Notes under the pieces: generated by a model
Databases searched by the model: none
Told to the model about the DNA's origin: nothing
What the model saw: the letters and a program-made list of their open reading frames with translations, nothing else
From: DATLFA01 sp039934635
GTDB lineage: Bacteria > Actinomycetota > Acidimicrobiia > Acidimicrobiales > WLNW01
Assembly (NCBI GenBank): GCA_039934635.1
Contig: JBDTLT010000098.1
Location: 1 to 18,686 of the forward strand
DNA: 18,686 nucleotides
Reading direction: 5' to 3'
Program-made: the position numbers and the translations under genes
In this document: piece after piece, positions 16,276 to 18,686 of the stretch
Position numbering within the stretch: position 1 is the stretch's first letter
Layout: every line of letters starts with the position of its first letter

Positions 16276-18438
16276 CTAGTCCTCGCGCCGTCGAAGGGTG
16301 GCGGACCGTAGGGTCCACAGCACGCTCATCGAAACCATTGTCAGCACTGCGGCGAGGAACACGCGATAGGTCCGATCTCCTGCTACCCAGGTCACGAGCA
16401 GACCTACGGCGGGTACGCGCCAGACCTCTTTTGTCACGGTAGTGGTCGTGGGAATCGACCACGACTCGGTGAGGATGTTGTCGTCGCCTTTGGTCTCGAA
16501 CTGACGCAGCGCTCCGTCATCGGTGACCGCTCGCACTCGATGGGTGATTGTCTCATCACCACCGGTGGGGTCGACAAAGGTCACGATGTCGCCGACCCTT
16601 ACATCGGTCGCTTCGATCTCCTCGACGACGATCAAGTCGCCGACGCGCAAAGTCGGCACCATTGATCCGCTGCGGACCACCAATGGCCGGTAGCCGAGCA
16701 GCAACAGAACCAGTGCGGCCACCCCGACCAGTGACAACCCAACGATCAATACTGCTGCCAATCGATCGAACAACAGCACGGTCGGAGGCAGCGACGAAGC
16801 CGTCCGCACCGGCCGCCGTGCAGTGTCGAATTGTCCGGCCGCGACATTCGCGCGCGCCGCACGAGCAACCTGAGCGGTCCATCGCCGGCGATCGTCGCCG
16901 TCGAGTTGGAGCGACAGCCCAATTACATCCGCCTCGCCGCTCAGTCGTCGATCCATCACTTGTGAGGCAATTCGCAGGGGTGGACCCTCGTCGAGACACA
17001 CTTCCACCACGCCTCGAGACCCGCGGGGCACGACATCGAACCTGCCGACAAGCGCCATGCCTATCGGCGACACGGCCATGGTCGTCGCCGAGCGCCCTTC
17101 GAAAGTTGCCGACAGCGCGACCGGAATCCGATAGATCGAGCGAGCCCAGTTGCGCTGGAAAAATGCGCGCATGGCGAACAGCCACAACAAGACCAACTCG
17201 ACAAGGGCCGTGAGCACCACGAAATCTCGTTCGGCGCGGCCTGGTGCCAACAGAGGCACTGCAGTGATCGCGGTCAACGCGAGAGCGGTCCACGCCAGTG
17301 GCCGAACGAGGACTCCAACACGAGTCGGCTCGACACGACGTGTGAGCGCAGCCGAGAGGGCCAGTATCGAACACGGCGCGTCATACGCGGCAGCGAGTGC
17401 GTCGTGGAGAGGGCGCAGCTCCATGTGCGTGACGCGCCGGTCGACGAGCCAACGAAACGCGGACGACATGCCCACCACGCACAACAGCGCTACCGGCGAG
17501 CAGCGGAAGGGGAACGCGGCGGCCTGCGCGATCAACAACGGGGCCATGAGCCAGATCGTGAGCGGGTAGGCGTGCAGGTTTCGCAGCAACAGGCCCAACG
17601 CAACCCACCGCGGCGATCCGCGACCAGTGCGTACTGCGTCCGCAAGATCCGCTACCTGCCGGCGCCGTTCGGCAACTGCGTCGATCCAATAGCGGCGCGC
17701 ATTGACCGGATACGCGGACACTGCAACGGCCATGCGCTGTTCCACGCCCACTTCGCCTGACTTCCTCAGCGCTCGCAGCCATCCTCCCCACGGCGTCATC
17801 GGCTCGATCGGAATGTCGCGGAGCAGCTGTGTCTTCACGACAGTGGCGTCGCGTTCCCAAAGATCAAGGCCGCACGCTCGCGCCGATCGGCGCTGCTGCC
17901 GACCGAGAACATCTCGAGTTTCGACTGCATACCCGTCGTTGTTGAAGACCGGACTGGATCCGATCACCCAGCCCGCGCCCCCACGGATCGAACCGGCGGC
18001 GGCTTCACATGCGTCCGCGACCGGGAACGAGCTCGGAGAGACGATGAGGACCGCATCGGTGTCAATGCCGTGCGCGGCGCGGCGCAGCGCCGCTTCGAAC
18101 GTCGATTCCACAAAGACGGGTACTGGCAACGGCCCGAGCGCGTCGACCGCGCTTCGGTCGATTGCCGCGACCGCGGTCGGTCCGGTACTCGCTGCTGCGA
18201 TGACGCTGGCTCGGGTCTCTTCGACGGGCTCGTCGCCGATACAGATGATGACCGTGTACGTCCCGTGCTCTTGCTTTGGCGGCGCCACGGTGTCACGACG
18301 CGTGACGATCGCATCGATTGCGACGGGTAACGCCCCCCATGCCATGGCGACCACGAGGATCGTTGCCGTCAGCGTTTGCGACGGACGTACGAGAACGGCG
18401 GCCGCGACCACCACCGCAGTGGAAGTCGCGGCCGCCAA
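16276..18438 (-). CDS. fusion of degenerate cellulose-synthase-like glycosyltransferase, PilZ-like segment and signal peptidase I (S26B)
   Basis: This 720-residue membrane protein has N-terminal helices (about residues 5-45). A cytosolic region of about residues 58-275 follows, laid out like a BcsA-type GT2 domain (TYTVIICIGDEPVEET, WVIGSSPVFNNDGYAV, MTPWGGWLRA, AVAERRRQ). More helices lie at about 280-430, then a beta-rich segment at about 445-520 in the place of PilZ. The last helix and a signal peptidase domain occupy about 560-720. The peptidase looks intact: Ser592 in SGSMVPTL, His633 in ITHRV and Asp652/653 in KGDDN, the Ser-His type of SipW and archaeal enzymes. The GT part lacks DxD (SPSSFP), TED (TPWGG) and QxxRW, so it is probably dead. 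The TTG at 18438 is the first standard start; an upstream CTG overlapping the previous TGA is possible. It follows an LPXTG protein gene, a likely substrate. Confidence 0.78.
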   Translation of the reverse strand: MAAATSTAVVVAAAVLVRPSQTLTATILVVAMAWGALPVAIDAIVTRRDTVAPPKQEHGTYTVIICIGDEPVEETRASVIAAASTGPTAVAAIDRSAVDALGPLPVPVFVESTFEAALRRAAHGIDTDAVLIVSPSSFPVADACEAAAGSIRGGAGWVIGSSPVFNNDGYAVETRDVLGRQQRRSARACGLDLWERDATVVKTQLLRDIPIEPMTPWGGWLRALRKSGEVGVEQRMAVAVSAYPVNARRYWIDAVAERRRQVADLADAVRTGRGSPRWVALGLLLRNLHAYPLTIWLMAPLLIAQAAAFPFRCSPVALLCVVGMSSAFRWLVDRRVTHMELRPLHDALAAAYDAPCSILALSAALTRRVEPTRVGVLVRPLAWTALALTAITAVPLLAPGRAERDFVVLTALVELVLLWLFAMRAFFQRNWARSIYRIPVALSATFEGRSATTMAVSPIGMALVGRFDVVPRGSRGVVEVCLDEGPPLRIASQVMDRRLSGEADVIGLSLQLDGDDRRRWTAQVARAARANVAAGQFDTARRPVRTASSLPPTVLLFDRLAAVLIVGLSLVGVAALVLLLLGYRPLVVRSGSMVPTLRVGDLIVVEEIEATDVRVGDIVTFVDPTGGDETITHRVRAVTDDGALRQFETKGDDNILTESWSIPTTTTVTKEVWRVPAVGLLVTWVAGDRTYRVFLAAVLTMVSMSVLWTLRSATLRRRED

Positions 18439-18479
18439 TGAAAGCGCGAGTCCGCAGTCTCGGCAGTGAGGAGCGAGCC

Positions 18480-18686
18480 TCAGATGCGTCGCCGATCTCG
18501 CGCCCGACCCAAGACGGTCAAGGTCGCGCCCATCGCCATCAGAACGATGCCCAGCACGACCATGGGTATCGACGGCGCGCCGGTACGAGGCAGCGACGTT
18601 CCATCAGGCGCCTGCGCCCCTGCACCGAGCACTGCGACGCTCGTAGAGGTCACGAAGTTCGCGGTGGTCGATGGGACGGTGGTCGT
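18480..18686 (-). CDS. LPXTG-anchored surface protein, C-terminal fragment
   Basis: The last 68 residues of a protein whose 5' part lies beyond the right edge. A Thr/Ser-rich stalk leads to LPRTG, then a hydrophobic span (SIPMVVLGIVLMAMGATLTVLG) and the basic tail RARDRRRI. This is the classic sortase sorting signal, so the protein should be exported and fixed to the cell wall. The frame is open to the window edge and ends at a TGA at 18480-18482. The following gene on the same strand encodes a signal peptidase fusion, which may process this protein. No sortase gene is in the window. Confidence 0.85.
   Translation of the reverse strand, partial: TTTVPSTTANFVTSTSVAVLGAGAQAPDGTSLPRTGAPSIPMVVLGIVLMAMGATLTVLGRARDRRRI

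Noticed and set aside
16276..18438. Active cellulose synthase
   Set aside because: The aspartates and the QxxRW motif required for catalysis are missing from the GT2-like region.

Overview
The window comes from a high-GC bacterium, most likely an actinobacterium. The evidence is a fused CydDC exporter, a TIGR00027-type methyltransferase, an LPXTG surface protein, DosR/DevR-type operator palindromes, and frequent GTG/TTG starts with GC-rich wobble bases. The mix of VOC, cupin and amidohydrolase genes would fit an Acidimicrobiia-like lineage, but that is only a guess. No rRNA, tRNA, CRISPR array, insertion sequence or phage gene was seen, and no stretch longer than about 300 bases lacks a gene.

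Layout. 1-1073 (+): the 3' end of one VOC (glyoxalase-fold) gene, then a complete two-domain VOC protein. 1086-2087 (-): a tandemly duplicated cupin-like protein. 2212-3429 (+): a DsbB-like membrane protein directly followed by a membrane-anchored thioredoxin-fold protein with CPHC. 3485-4339 (+): a SAM-dependent O-methyltransferase-like protein behind three 8-bp GCTAG repeats. 4381-5051 (+): a nucleoside hydrolase broken by an internal deletion and frame change. 5046-6506 (-): an amidohydrolase and a single-domain cupin in one likely operon. 6597-6890 (-) and 7182-7928 (+): a divergent pair, a 97-residue unknown protein and an unknown lipoprotein. 7879-13901 (-): cydA-cydB-cydDC, the complete cytochrome bd oxidase locus. 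14052-16238 (-): an orphan molybdopterin oxidoreductase. 16276-18438 (-): an unusual fusion of a degenerate cellulose-synthase-like glycosyltransferase, a PilZ-like segment and a C-terminal signal peptidase I. 18480-18686 (-): the C-terminus of an LPXTG surface protein that continues beyond the window.

How the genes fit together. The centre of the window has a low-oxygen and thiol-redox theme: cytochrome bd with its CydDC thiol exporter, and a DsbB/thioredoxin-fold pair that would pass electrons from new disulfides to quinone. Four short palindromes resembling the mycobacterial DosR/DevR box (GGGAC-N4-GTCCC geometry) lie only in intergenic regions. They sit before dsbB, in the divergent spacer of the unknown small protein and lipoprotein (two sites, one a perfect 14-bp palindrome), and before cydA. 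This suggests a local hypoxia or redox regulon that includes the two unknown genes.

The right edge is a surface-display locus. A sortase substrate is followed by a signal peptidase fused to what appears to be a catalytically dead glycosyltransferase. This architecture is the strongest candidate here for something undescribed.
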